Below are positions 51,414 through 60,223 of a stretch of DNA of 64,000 bases, in pieces. The position numbers were made by a program, and so were the translations under genes. The stretch is from BOKV01 sp041397525. GTDB taxonomy: Bacteria; Pseudomonadota; Alphaproteobacteria; Rhizobiales; Rhizobiaceae. Under the pieces are notes generated by a model that saw nothing but the letters and a program-made list of their open reading frames with translations, was not told the origin of the DNA and did no database searches. The stretch covers positions 372,001 through 436,000 of the forward strand of contig JAWKWL010000003.1 of NCBI GenBank assembly GCA_041397525.1, read 5' to 3'. Within the stretch, counting starts at the first letter, position 1. Every line of letters starts with the position of its first letter.

Positions 51414-52721
51414 ATGAGTGAATTGTGGGCCAGAATGGCGCTTGGCGCCTATCGGATGCTGGGTTCGGCATCCTATCCGTTCATGGGGCCGTTCCTTGCA
51501 GTGCGCGCCCGTCGCGGCAAGGAAGACCGCGCTCGTCGCTATGAGCGGTATGGCTATCCCAGCGCTGACCGCCCGCAAGGCCCGCTTGTCTGGTTCCATG
51601 CCGCCAGTGTTGGCGAATCCATGGCCATCCTGCCATTGCTCGAACATGTGAACAGGCTTGGCATTTCGACCATCATGACCACGGGTACGGTGACGTCAGC
51701 CGAGGTTGTGCGCGAGCGCATGCCGAGCCGTACCTACCACCAATATGTTCCACTCGACATGTCGAAGGCAGTCCGCCGGTTTCTTGACCACTGGCAGCCC
51801 GATCTCTCGGTCTTTTCCGAATCCGAAATCTGGCCAACCATCATTCTCGAACTGGGCCGCCGGCGCATTCCGCAGGTGCTGGTGAATGCCCGCATGTCGG
51901 ATCGCTCATTCGTGCGCTGGTCGAAGGCGCATGCCTTGGCTGAGGCCCTGTTCGAGAAGATGTATCACGTTGTTGCGCAATCCGAGCTTGACGCGGAACG
52001 TTTCCGCGCGCTGGGCGCGCGTCCGGTCAGCGTATCGGGCAATCTGAAAGTGGATACGGCAGAACTCCCCTGCGACGACACCGAACTGGCAAAACTGCTG
52101 GCACGGATCGGCAAGCGCCCGGTCTGGATCGCGGCCAGCACCCATCCAGGAGAAGAGGAAGTGGTGGCGAATGTACATTCGCGACTGCTCGAGCGTTTCC
52201 CGGATCTGCTGACTGTCCTCGTTCCACGCCATCCCGAACGCGGCCCGGAAATCACCCAGATGCTCGTGGCACGTGGCATTGAGACCGCGCGGCGTAGCAC
52301 AGGCAACGAAATCCTGCCCTCCACCGGCATCTACATGGGCGACACGATCGGCGAAATGGGGCTGTATCTGCGCCTTGCCCATCTGGTGTTTATCGGTCGC
52401 AGCCTCGTCGGGTCCGGCGGCCAGAACCCACTCGAACCGGCAATGCTGGGAACCGCAATCATCTCCGGGCGCAATGTCCAGAATTTCAGGGACTCATACC
52501 GCAACCTGCTCGCCAATGAAGGTGCGCGCCTCGTTCGCGACGAAGACATGCTCGTCGCCAATGTTGAATATCTGCTGGACCACCCCGATGAACGCGACCG
52601 GATGGCGGCAAATGCCTGGCGTACGGTCGAGGAGATGCGCGGTGCACTCGGCAAGACCATCGAGGTTCTCGATTCCCACATTTTCCCGCTTACCGTGAAG
52701 CAGGGGCTGGAGGGCATCTGA
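51414..52721 (+). CDS. waaA: 3-deoxy-D-manno-octulosonic acid transferase
   Basis: The start at 51414 (MSELWARMALGAYR) is preferred to a TTG at 51405. The 435-residue GT30 enzyme adds Kdo to lipid A precursor at the inner membrane. It has WFHAASVGESMAILPLL, TTGTVTSAEV, SESEIWPT, VLVNARMSDRS, ASTHPGEEE, PRHPERGPEI and the C-terminal GGQNPLEPA. It overlaps lpxK by one base (TGATG). Confidence 0.94.
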   Translation: MSELWARMALGAYRMLGSASYPFMGPFLAVRARRGKEDRARRYERYGYPSADRPQGPLVWFHAASVGESMAILPLLEHVNRLGISTIMTTGTVTSAEVVRERMPSRTYHQYVPLDMSKAVRRFLDHWQPDLSVFSESEIWPTIILELGRRRIPQVLVNARMSDRSFVRWSKAHALAEALFEKMYHVVAQSELDAERFRALGARPVSVSGNLKVDTAELPCDDTELAKLLARIGKRPVWIAASTHPGEEEVVANVHSRLLERFPDLLTVLVPRHPERGPEITQMLVARGIETARRSTGNEILPSTGIYMGDTIGEMGLYLRLAHLVFIGRSLVGSGGQNPLEPAMLGTAIISGRNVQNFRDSYRNLLANEGARLVRDEDMLVANVEYLLDHPDERDRMAANAWRTVEEMRGALGKTIEVLDSHIFPLTVKQGLEGI

Positions 52722-53758
52722 TGGCGCTCGAGGAAGCTCCTCCGTTCTGGTGGCGCAAGCCGGGCCTGCGTGCCTTGCTGCTTTCCCCGCTGGCTGGCAT
52801 CTGGGGCGCTGCAGCGGCGCGTCGCATGGAAAAACAACCCTCCGCCGAAGTCCGCGTGCCGGTCCTTTGTATCGGCAATTTCATTGTCGGTGGTGCCGGC
52901 AAGACGCCGGCTGCTATCGAGTTCGCCAAGGCAGTCAAGGCGCGCGGCATGAAACCGGGTTTCCTGTCTCGCGGATATGGCGGACATGTCCACAGCCCGA
53001 CACAGGTTGATATGGATCACCATCGCGCGACCGATGTTGGCGACGAACCCCTGTTGCTGGCGCGTGAAGCCATTACCATTGTTTCGCCCGACCGGCCCGC
53101 TGGAGCGGAACTGTTGGTCGCCCTTGGCTGTGATTTCATCATCATGGATGACGGCTTCCAGAACCCGAAATTGCGCAAGGACTTTTCGCTGGTCGTGACT
53201 GACGCGAAGCGCGGCGTCGGCAACGGCTATCCAATGCCGGCCGGTCCCCTGCGTGCGCCATTGCTGCGCCAGCTCGCAAAGGCCGATGCAGTCCTGGTGA
53301 TCGGCGAGGGGCCGGCGGCCCAACAGGTGATTCGCAAGACAGCGCGTGGCGGCAAACCGGTCTATCTGGCCAGGACTGTCCCGCTCGACCCGAAGAGTTT
53401 CGAAGGGCACTCACTGATCGCATTTGCCGGCATTGCCGATCCGACCAAGCTGTTCGACAGCCTGTCGGCACTGGGTGCCCGGCTGGTCGAACGCAGGGGC
53501 TACCCCGACCATCATGTCTATACTGCCGAAGAGGCGGAGGAATTGCTGGCGAAAGCTGCGCACCAGGAGTTGCAGCTTGTGACCACGTCAAAAGACCATG
53601 TGCGCCTGAGGGGACTCGGGAAAATGCAACAGGCTCTGGCAGACAAGGCGCTGGTTCTTGATATCCGGCTGGAATTCGATGACCCGCGCACCGTTTCGCT
53701 GGTCATTGACGAAGCCATGAAGCGCGCTGCCGAGCGAATGGTGCGCTCCCATGTTTGA
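52721..53758 (+). CDS. lpxK: tetraacyldisaccharide 4'-kinase
   Basis: The 345-residue membrane-bound kinase phosphorylates the 4' position of the lipid A disaccharide. It has the P-loop GGAGKTPAAI (about residue 51), a front helix near 12-28, SRGYGGH, DEPLLLAR, the HH of HHRAT in place of family histidines, and MDDGFQNPKL. It starts in the last base of waaA, so the two are coupled. It is followed by the convergent DUF2093 gene. Confidence 0.93.
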   Translation: MALEEAPPFWWRKPGLRALLLSPLAGIWGAAAARRMEKQPSAEVRVPVLCIGNFIVGGAGKTPAAIEFAKAVKARGMKPGFLSRGYGGHVHSPTQVDMDHHRATDVGDEPLLLAREAITIVSPDRPAGAELLVALGCDFIIMDDGFQNPKLRKDFSLVVTDAKRGVGNGYPMPAGPLRAPLLRQLAKADAVLVIGEGPAAQQVIRKTARGGKPVYLARTVPLDPKSFEGHSLIAFAGIADPTKLFDSLSALGARLVERRGYPDHHVYTAEEAEELLAKAAHQELQLVTTSKDHVRLRGLGKMQQALADKALVLDIRLEFDDPRTVSLVIDEAMKRAAERMVRSHV

Positions 53759-53761
53759 GCG

Positions 53762-53974
53762 CTACTTCTGGCCGGTCTCCCGCAGATAGGAAGCTGTGGC
53801 ATCGACATAGGCTTCCTGGCGCGCAACGCTCCAGTATTTCAGCTCATCCAGCGGGATCATCGCGTCAGTGACGGCACACCTGACATGCGTGCCCGGCGAC
53901 AATACCTGGAAATCCGCATCAAGATAGCGAACACGTGCTTCGCCCGATCCTGTGCCTTCGAAACGGTTCATCAT
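53762..53974 (-). CDS. DUF2093 small protein
   Basis: The 70-residue soluble protein has ARVRYLDADFQVLSPGTHVRCAVTDAMIPLDELKYWS, the DUF2093 pattern, with a single Cys. It is a short beta-rich protein of unknown function, common in alphaproteobacteria. It lies between lpxK (convergent, 3 bases away) and mutL (79 bases upstream on the same strand). Confidence 0.85.
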   Translation of the reverse strand: MMNRFEGTGSGEARVRYLDADFQVLSPGTHVRCAVTDAMIPLDELKYWSVARQEAYVDATASYLRETGQK

Positions 53975-54052
53975 GGCGCTGCTCCAGCCGGTTTCGCTTC
54001 AATATGGAAAGGGAGACGCCCGCGTCAACCCCGATGGCCATTCTGCTTCGTT

Positions 54053-55858
54053 TTACCGGCCAAACAGGCGTTCAATATCCTTGAGCTTCAACTCGATGAA
54101 GGTCGGTCGTCCATGGTTGCACTGGCCGGAATTTGGCGTCGTCTCCATTTGCCGCAGAAGGGCGTTCATCTCTTCGGGTTTCAATATCCTGCCCGAGCGC
54201 ACCGAGCCATGGCAGGCCATGGTCGAGGCTACGGCATCAAGCCGCGATCTGAGACCGCCAGCGTCGTCCCATTCCGCTATTTCGTCAGCCAGATCGCGGA
54301 TTAGTGCTGCTGCATCGATCTCGCCAAGCATGGCAGGCGTTTCACGGATGGCGACTGCGCCCGGCCCGAATTGTTCGATCGCCAGGCCCAGCTTCATGAA
54401 TTCATCCGAATGGCTCACCAATCGTGCGACATCCTCTTCCGGCAGGTCAACTATTTCGGGAATCAGCAATATCTGGCTGGCTACACCCGCTTCCATGTTT
54501 TTCTTGAAGGCTTCATAGACCAGTCGCTCATGCGCCGCATGCTGGTCGACGATCACGAGCCCGTCTCCTGTTTGCGCAACAATGTAATTGGCATGAAGCT
54601 GCGCCCGCGCCGCGCCAAGCCTGTGTTCTGGCGCTTCGTGAATTTCAGGAGTGGTTCGGTAGGCGGCTGCAGAAGGTGCGGAAGTTGCGCTGAAACTGCT
54701 TTGTGTTTCCGCAAAACCTGTCTGGCCGAGCGGTGCCTGTGATGATTTGCGCCAGTCATGATTGCGGCCTTGCCCGCTCCAGTCCCTGGGTGCCGGTGTC
54801 GCAGCAGGCCAGGCACCCGGCGTAAAGGCGGAACGCAGCGCATCCCCACGTTCGCCCGAGGCTTGCGGCCCATTGGTGGCGATGGCCTGCCTGATCGATC
54901 CGACCACCAGGCCACGTATCAGGCCCGGATCACGGAACCGCACATCAGCCTTGGCCGGATGTACGTTCACATCGACCTGGTGCGGATCAAGATCGATGAA
55001 GAGCGCGAGCACTGGATGCCGGTCGCGTGCCAGAAAGTCCGAATAGGCACCGCGCACCGCACCTAGCAACTGCTTGTCGCGAACCGGACGCCCGTTGACA
55101 AAGAAGAACTGCTGCTGACCGTTTCCCCGGTGATAGGTCGGCAGGCTGACTAGGCCGGTAAGCCGCACCCCTTCGCGCTCAGCATCAATCTCAAGCGCGT
55201 TGTCGGTAAACTCCTTGCCGAGCACCTGGGTGAGCCGCCCGGAATGGTCTGAGGGCGCATAGTCAAGCTTTGAGCGATCACTCCCCGAAAGCGAAAAATG
55301 GATCTGCGGAAATGCGATTGCCATGCGCTTTACAATGTCAGTGATCGCATTCGCCTCGGCCTGATCGGAACGCAGGAATTTCAGCCGCGCTGGCGTCGTA
55401 TGGAAAAGGTCGCGAACTTCCACCACGCTACCGCGCGACAGAGCTGCGGGTTTCGGGCCCTCAACTTTGCCGCTGGTGACCGATATCATCCAGGCATGCT
55501 CGGCAATACCGGCATCGTCTGTTTGCCGGCTGCTCAGATTGAGGCGCGATACTGCCCCTATCGAGGGCAGCGCTTCTCCGCGAAAACCCAGCGTCCTGAT
55601 ATCGAGAAGATCATCACTGAGCTTCGAGGTGCAGTGGCGCTGTACCGCAAGTTCCAGGTCCTGCGCATCCATGCCGCCACCGTCATCGGTGACGCGGATC
55701 AGCGTCTTGCCGCCATTGGCAGTCGAAATCGAGATGCGCCCCGCACCTGCATCAATGGCGTTTTCAACCAGTTCCTTGACAACGCTGGCCGGCCGCTCGA
55801 CGACCTCGCCCGCGGCAATTCGGTTGATGACTGATTCCGATAGCCGGACAACTGACAT
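54053..55858 (-). CDS. mutL: DNA mismatch repair protein MutL
   Basis: The 601-residue protein has the N-terminal GHKL ATPase (NAIDAGAGRI, DDGGGMDAQDL, TLGFRGEALPSIGAVS, about 1-330), a Pro/Ser-rich linker and a C-terminal dimerisation and endonuclease domain. The latter has DQHAAHERLVYE, the DQHA-xx-E-xxxx-E endonuclease motif, ACHGSVRSG and CNHGRPT. So this MutL can nick DNA, as expected where MutH is missing. It is monocistronic or paired with DUF2093. Confidence 0.95.
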   Translation of the reverse strand: MSVVRLSESVINRIAAGEVVERPASVVKELVENAIDAGAGRISISTANGGKTLIRVTDDGGGMDAQDLELAVQRHCTSKLSDDLLDIRTLGFRGEALPSIGAVSRLNLSSRQTDDAGIAEHAWMISVTSGKVEGPKPAALSRGSVVEVRDLFHTTPARLKFLRSDQAEANAITDIVKRMAIAFPQIHFSLSGSDRSKLDYAPSDHSGRLTQVLGKEFTDNALEIDAEREGVRLTGLVSLPTYHRGNGQQQFFFVNGRPVRDKQLLGAVRGAYSDFLARDRHPVLALFIDLDPHQVDVNVHPAKADVRFRDPGLIRGLVVGSIRQAIATNGPQASGERGDALRSAFTPGAWPAATPAPRDWSGQGRNHDWRKSSQAPLGQTGFAETQSSFSATSAPSAAAYRTTPEIHEAPEHRLGAARAQLHANYIVAQTGDGLVIVDQHAAHERLVYEAFKKNMEAGVASQILLIPEIVDLPEEDVARLVSHSDEFMKLGLAIEQFGPGAVAIRETPAMLGEIDAAALIRDLADEIAEWDDAGGLRSRLDAVASTMACHGSVRSGRILKPEEMNALLRQMETTPNSGQCNHGRPTFIELKLKDIERLFGR

Positions 55859-56232
55859 GGTGATTCCCTTGATGTCGGCATTGTGGTGATCGCCGCGCCA
55901 CAGTCAAACCACATTAATCTCGGGCTTCCGTGGTCTGCCTCGCGACCATTTACGTAGGCACGTTCAGGCTGCTTTGGCGGGGTTTTCCTGCCAGGAACCG
56001 CGACCTTCTCGCAGGCGACCAGTGAATGAAAATGATGCTGAACAACCTTGATCGCATCGAAGAGGGTGAAATGCAGCAACTGTAATGCAAGGTCGGGCAT
56101 TTTCTGGACGCAGTTGCGCCCAAAATGACAGACTGAAGGCAATAACCTTTCCTTGTATCTTTTCCGGCTTTGGGCCAAATTGCCGCCCAACCTTCGATAT
56201 TCCAGACAAACAGAAAAGAACGGGAGACTTCC
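55859..56232. other. intergenic region between mutL and the aldehyde dehydrogenase gene
   Basis: These 374 bases separate divergent mutL and the dehydrogenase gene. Stops interrupt all longer frames. I see no recognisable gene, RNA or strong palindrome; it presumably carries both promoters. Confidence 0.4.
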
Positions 56233-57690
56233 ATGCTGGCGAATTCCAACGCCTTCAAGCGCGAACTCAATCTCATTGGCGGCGAATGGGTTGCTGCTGA
56301 TTCCGGCCAGACGCTGAATGTGGACAATCCCGCCACCGGGGAAATCATCGGTACGGTGCCCAAATGCGGCAAGGCGGAGACCCAGCGCGCGATTGCGGCC
56401 GCGCAGGCTGCGTTTGAGACCTTCCGCAAGACTTCCGCCCTTGACCGTTCGAAAATGCTGCGCCGCCTGCATGACGTGATCCTCGAAAACCAGGAAGCGC
56501 TCGCCCGCCTGCTTTCCATGGAGCAGGGCAAGTCGCTTTTTGAGGCCCGCGGCGAAGTCGGCATGTCTGCTGCTTATGTTCTGTGGTTTGCCGAAGAGGC
56601 ACGCCGTACATATGGCGATGTAGTGCCTTCACCATGGGCAGACAGGCGCATCCTCGTCACCAAGGAGCCGGTTGGTGTCATTGCGGCCATCACACCGTGG
56701 AATTTCCCGTCTTCGATGCTGGCGCGCAAGATCGGCCCGGCAATCGCTGCCGGATGTACCGCAGTCGTCAAGCCCGCTTCACAGACTCCCTATTCAGGCC
56801 TTGCCTGGGGTGTCTTGTGTGAAATGGCCGGAATTCCGGCTGGCGTCGTCAACATCGTCACGGGTTCAGCCTCGGAGATTGGCGGCGAGATCACCCGCAA
56901 CCCGCTGGTGCGCAAGATCACCTTCACCGGCTCCACCCCGATCGGCAAGATGTTGCTCAAGCAGGCTGCCGGCACTGTCAAGAAAGTGTCGATGGAGCTT
57001 GGGGGCAACGCACCCTTCATAGTGTTTGACGATGCCGACATCGAGCGCGCCGTTGCTGGCGCCATGGTTGCCAAATACCGCAATTCCGGCCAGACTTGCG
57101 TCTGCACCAACCGCTTTCTGGTGCAGTCGAAAATCTACAACAAGTTTGTGGATCGCCTTGCAGAGGAAACCGAAAAGCTCAAGGTCGGCAATGGCATGGA
57201 CGATGGCACGCAGCAAGGGCCATTGATCGACTCCAAGGCAGTCAAGTTCGTCGAGGAGATGATCGAGGACGCCGTGAAGAAGGGCGGCAGGATCGCTGCC
57301 GGCGGTAAGCGCCACAAGCTTGGCGGCAATTTCTTCGAGCCGACTGTCATCGCCAACGCAAAATCGCGCATGCGCTTCACGAAGGAAGAGATTTTCGGAC
57401 CCGTTTCCCCGGTCTACAAGTTCAGGACCGAGGAGGAGGCCATTGCCATGGCAAATGATACGACATTCGGCCTTGCCTGCTATTTTTACACGCAGGACCT
57501 TGGCCGCGCCTATCGCGTGATGGAAGGGCTGAAATACGGTCTTGTCGGCGTCAATGAAGGCCTTATCACCACGGTCGAGGCACCTTTTGGCGGCCTCAAG
57601 GAATCCGGCCTTGGCAAGGAAGGCGGCCATCAGGGGATCGAGGATTATCTCGACACCAAATATGTCTGCATCGGCGGATTGGGCCTGTAG
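56233..57690 (+). CDS. gabD: NAD(P)-dependent succinate-semialdehyde dehydrogenase
   Basis: The start at 56233 has GGGAG upstream; the frame from 56170 is an extension. The 485-residue aldehyde dehydrogenase oxidises succinate semialdehyde to succinate, probably in GABA breakdown. It has ITPWNFPSSMLARKIGPAIAAG, then FTGSTPIGKMLLKQAAG, the catalytic Glu in MELGGNAPFIVFDDAD, the catalytic Cys in NSGQTCVCTNRF, and EEIFGPVSPVYKF. GabD and related semialdehyde dehydrogenases share these motifs, so the substrate is likely but not certain. Confidence 0.85.
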   Translation: MLANSNAFKRELNLIGGEWVAADSGQTLNVDNPATGEIIGTVPKCGKAETQRAIAAAQAAFETFRKTSALDRSKMLRRLHDVILENQEALARLLSMEQGKSLFEARGEVGMSAAYVLWFAEEARRTYGDVVPSPWADRRILVTKEPVGVIAAITPWNFPSSMLARKIGPAIAAGCTAVVKPASQTPYSGLAWGVLCEMAGIPAGVVNIVTGSASEIGGEITRNPLVRKITFTGSTPIGKMLLKQAAGTVKKVSMELGGNAPFIVFDDADIERAVAGAMVAKYRNSGQTCVCTNRFLVQSKIYNKFVDRLAEETEKLKVGNGMDDGTQQGPLIDSKAVKFVEEMIEDAVKKGGRIAAGGKRHKLGGNFFEPTVIANAKSRMRFTKEEIFGPVSPVYKFRTEEEAIAMANDTTFGLACYFYTQDLGRAYRVMEGLKYGLVGVNEGLITTVEAPFGGLKESGLGKEGGHQGIEDYLDTKYVCIGGLGL

Positions 57691-57717
57691 GAATTGCCAG
57701 AAAGCAATGCGCGACTG

Positions 57718-57760
57718 GCGGCGGAGGCGGGGATTTCTTGTTCCTTTACGCTTCCGCCGC
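57718..57760. other. 12-bp hairpin between gabD and the antitoxin gene
   Basis: GCGGCGGAGGCG (57718-57729) pairs with CGCTTCCGCCGC (57749-57760), including one G-U pair, around a 19-base loop. No U-run follows, and TATATT stands right after it. It may end gabD transcription or sit in the toxin-antitoxin leader. Confidence 0.4.
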
Positions 57761-57789
57761 TATATTGAGGGCTGGAAACCGGAGCAAGG

Positions 57790-58197
57790 ATGAACGTTCA
57801 GGCCAAGGACATTGCGGAAATCTTGGGCGGCAGGCAGGTGCTTGGCCGCGAGGTGCGCGACTTTGCCGATCTGGACGCCGTGGTAGAAGCCGGATTGCCG
57901 GTAGCCGTTGTCGAAACCCTGCGCCAGCATTTGGGCTCGGCTTTGGGCAGCAGTTCAAAACGCATCTTGTCGGCAAGGATGCCAAGCCGCAACCGCAGCC
58001 GTGTCATTGAACGCATTGCCCGGATGTTTGCCGCCAGTGAACGCACCTTTGGCAGCGAGGACGGCGCGCGAGAATTTCTGCTGGCACCGCATGCCCGACT
58101 TGGCGGCAAGCGTCCGATTGACTGTGTCGAAACCGAACTCGCTTTCAAGCAGGTCGAACAGATATTGGAATCCATTGTGTTTGGATTGCCTGCTTAA
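57790..58197 (+). CDS. Xre/MbcA/ParS-type antitoxin (DUF2384)
   Basis: The 135-residue protein has the C-terminal MbcA/ParS toxin-binding pattern: IERIARMFAASERTFGSEDGAREFLLAPHARLGGKRPIDCVETELAFKQVEQILESIVFG, with the usual GxxPxD (GKRPIDCVET). The N-terminal part (1-60) is helix-turn-helix-like. It should neutralise the RES toxin downstream and repress the locus. AAGG precedes the start. Confidence 0.88.
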   Translation: MNVQAKDIAEILGGRQVLGREVRDFADLDAVVEAGLPVAVVETLRQHLGSALGSSSKRILSARMPSRNRSRVIERIARMFAASERTFGSEDGAREFLLAPHARLGGKRPIDCVETELAFKQVEQILESIVFGLPA

Positions 58198-58318
58198 CCG
58201 ACAAAATATTTTAACATATAGTTAACCATAAAATTAGAGTAGTTATCGGCAATTTGATTTCGAAGATAAAATTAGAAGTGAAACTGATTCGATTCATGAT
58301 TTAGGAATTGTTTTCCGG
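58198..58318. promoter_or_regulatory. AT-rich gap between antitoxin and toxin with TTAAC palindrome
   Basis: The antitoxin and toxin genes are separated by 121 bases, unlike the usual overlap. The gap is strongly AT-rich and contains TTAACATATAGTTAA (58211-58225), a 15-base palindrome, followed by TTAACCATAAAATTAG. A separate toxin promoter or operator is possible. Confidence 0.4.
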
Positions 58319-58780
58319 ATGAAACGGCTCTACCGGATTGCCTCCAGCCTTTATCCCGTCTTCGACGGCATGGGTGCATTCCTGAATGGCGCACGCTGGA
58401 ACAGTTCTGGCAGCCGGGTCATCTATTGCGCTGAAAACCTGTCTTGCGCCCGTCTTGAGCAACTCGTTCACATTGGCCGTATTGTTTCACGCCCCCTGAA
58501 CCAAGTCTATATCGAGATTTCCGTGCCCGGCTACGTTTCGGTCACACAAATTGGCGAAGATGAACTGCCTGTCGGCTGGGATCATCCCACTGACTTGACC
58601 ATTGCCCAGCAAATTGGTGACAGCTGGATAGCGGATGGAAAGACCCTGCTGCTCAATGTGCCTTCAGTCGCCTCGCGCGGCGACAGGGTGATTGTCATCA
58701 ACCAGGCGCATCGTGAATTCTCGATGCTGGCAGCATCACCTGAAATGCCGCTTCAGTGGGATACCCGGCTGTTTCCTTGA
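58319..58780 (+). CDS. RES-domain toxin
   Basis: The 153-residue protein has the RES family landmarks: an N-terminal RI (LYRIAS), GARWNSSGSRVIYCAENLSCARLEQLVH (the R, E and S of the name), and a C-terminal HREFSMLAAS. RES toxins degrade NAD+ and arrest growth. It is preceded by the MbcA/ParS-type antitoxin gene. The length is normal for the family and no frame damage is seen. Confidence 0.88.
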   Translation: MKRLYRIASSLYPVFDGMGAFLNGARWNSSGSRVIYCAENLSCARLEQLVHIGRIVSRPLNQVYIEISVPGYVSVTQIGEDELPVGWDHPTDLTIAQQIGDSWIADGKTLLLNVPSVASRGDRVIVINQAHREFSMLAASPEMPLQWDTRLFP

Positions 58781-58791
58781 ACAGGAAAACT

Positions 58792-59145
58792 TCACGCGTA
58801 GCTGATCACCACGATGCCTGCGACGATCATTGCCGTACCCAGGAAGAATGGCAGGGACAGCGTTTCACTCAGCAGGAAATAGCCAAGCAGCGGTACCACG
58901 ATGAAGCCCGAGGCCATGAACGGATAGGCCTTGGAAATGTCGGTCTTCGAAAGCGCGATTACCCAAAGGAATGATGCAATTCCATACAACGCCATCGCGC
59001 CGATGAAATAGGGCTGGAAGGCGATGCCGATCAGGTCCTTGCCGATGTTCCCGGTCAGGTTCTTTCCCGCCATCTTGAACAGGAACTGGCCGAAGGAAAT
59101 CATCACCGGAACGATGACGAGCAGTGCCAGGTCAAGCCGCATCAT
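58792..59145 (-). CDS. small EamA-type membrane protein (ArnE/ArnF-like size)
   Basis: The 117-residue protein has four predicted membrane helices and the pattern of a half-EamA unit (LIVIVPVMISFGQFLFKMAGKNL-type start, ALSKTDISKAYPFMASGFIVVPLLGYFLLSETLS). It resembles ArnE/ArnF flippase subunits. It starts seven bases after the stop of the glycosyltransferase gene upstream (59153), with AGGAG upstream, so the two are one operon. A role in flipping a polyprenyl-linked sugar is inferred from this pairing. Confidence 0.75.
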   Translation of the reverse strand: MMRLDLALLVIVPVMISFGQFLFKMAGKNLTGNIGKDLIGIAFQPYFIGAMALYGIASFLWVIALSKTDISKAYPFMASGFIVVPLLGYFLLSETLSLPFFLGTAMIVAGIVVISYA

Positions 59146-59152
59146 GCTGCTC

Positions 59153-60073
59153 CTATGTGAGATTGTAGAACATTCGCTTGATCTCGGCGCGCATTCTGCG
59201 AATGGAATCGAGCACCACTGCGGCCGTCATTGACAGCATCGAAACAATCATCACGCCGGTGGCCAGGATCGCTGATGCAAAGGCTTCCACATGACCGGTC
59301 TGGGCGTAGTCCACAAATACCGGGATCGCGATCAGCACCGACAGCAAAGCGCCCATCAGGCCAATTGCGCCGAAGAAATACAGTGGCTTGTATTCCTTGA
59401 GCAACACGATGATGGTCTTGAGAATGCGCGCGCCATCGCGGAAAGTCGAAAGCTTGCTTTCCGAGCCTTCCGGGCGGTCCTTGTAGGGGAGGTCTATTTC
59501 GGCGACCGGCAGCCGCAATTGGGACGCATGAACCGAAAGTTCGGTTTCGATCTCGAAGCCTGCCGAAACCGCCGGGAAGCTCTTGACGAAGCGGCGCGAG
59601 AAGGCGCGATAGCCTGAGAAGATGTCGGAAAAGTCCTGGCCGAACAGCCGACTGTAAAGCACGTTGAACATGCGGTTGCCAAAGGCGTGCCCGGCGCGCT
59701 GGTGTTTTTCCGCGGCACCAATGCGAGCGCCCACTGCCATGTCGATGCCCTCGCCAATCACCTTGTTGATGAGAAGGTCTACCTGGCTTGCGTCATATGT
59801 GTGGTCGCCATCGACCATGACATAAACGTCGGCATCAATTTCCGAAAACATCCGGCGAACCACATTGCCCTTGCCGGCCCTGGTCTCGCGACCGACAACC
59901 GCACCGGCGTCGCGGGCGATCTTCGCCGTGTCATCGGTAGAGTTGTTGTCATACACATAGACCGTGCAGCCTGGCACCGCGCGGCGGAACCCCTCCACGA
60001 CGTCACGGATGGTGACCGCTTCGTTCTTGCAAGGTACGAGGATTGCGATCTGCTTGTCGCGTGCCATGAGCAT
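59153..60073 (-). CDS. family 2 glycosyltransferase, dolichyl-phosphate-mannose-synthase-like
   Basis: The start at 60073 has GGAGAG six bases upstream; the frame to 60118 is less supported. The 306-residue protein has a GT-A domain with IAILVPCKNEAVTIRDVVEGF, DNNSTDDTAKIA and the catalytic DxD region VYVMVDGDHTYDA. It continues with DIFSGYRAFSRRFVKSFP, and ends with two membrane helices (about 235-255 and 272-294). It makes a polyprenyl-phosphate sugar on the cytoplasmic side. It is in an operon with the small EamA gene and opposite the STT3-like gene. Confidence 0.85.
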   Translation of the reverse strand: MLMARDKQIAILVPCKNEAVTIRDVVEGFRRAVPGCTVYVYDNNSTDDTAKIARDAGAVVGRETRAGKGNVVRRMFSEIDADVYVMVDGDHTYDASQVDLLINKVIGEGIDMAVGARIGAAEKHQRAGHAFGNRMFNVLYSRLFGQDFSDIFSGYRAFSRRFVKSFPAVSAGFEIETELSVHASQLRLPVAEIDLPYKDRPEGSESKLSTFRDGARILKTIIVLLKEYKPLYFFGAIGLMGALLSVLIAIPVFVDYAQTGHVEAFASAILATGVMIVSMLSMTAAVVLDSIRRMRAEIKRMFYNLT

Positions 60074-60223
60074 TTTTTCTCTCCGCCTGTCGGTTTCCCC
60101 GGACCTGGGTGCATTCATCCTGTCTTAGCGGGTGAGCCGTAAAAACTAAATTAATGTTTAGAGCAGAACCTTGGGCGACGAGGCCGGCCCAGACCGGCAT
60201 TTCCAATTCACCGGGAAATCAGT

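Noticed and set aside
52331..53410. A 359-codon minus-strand open frame opposite waaA and lpxK
   Set aside because: Antisense to two well-defined lipid A genes; no family pattern.
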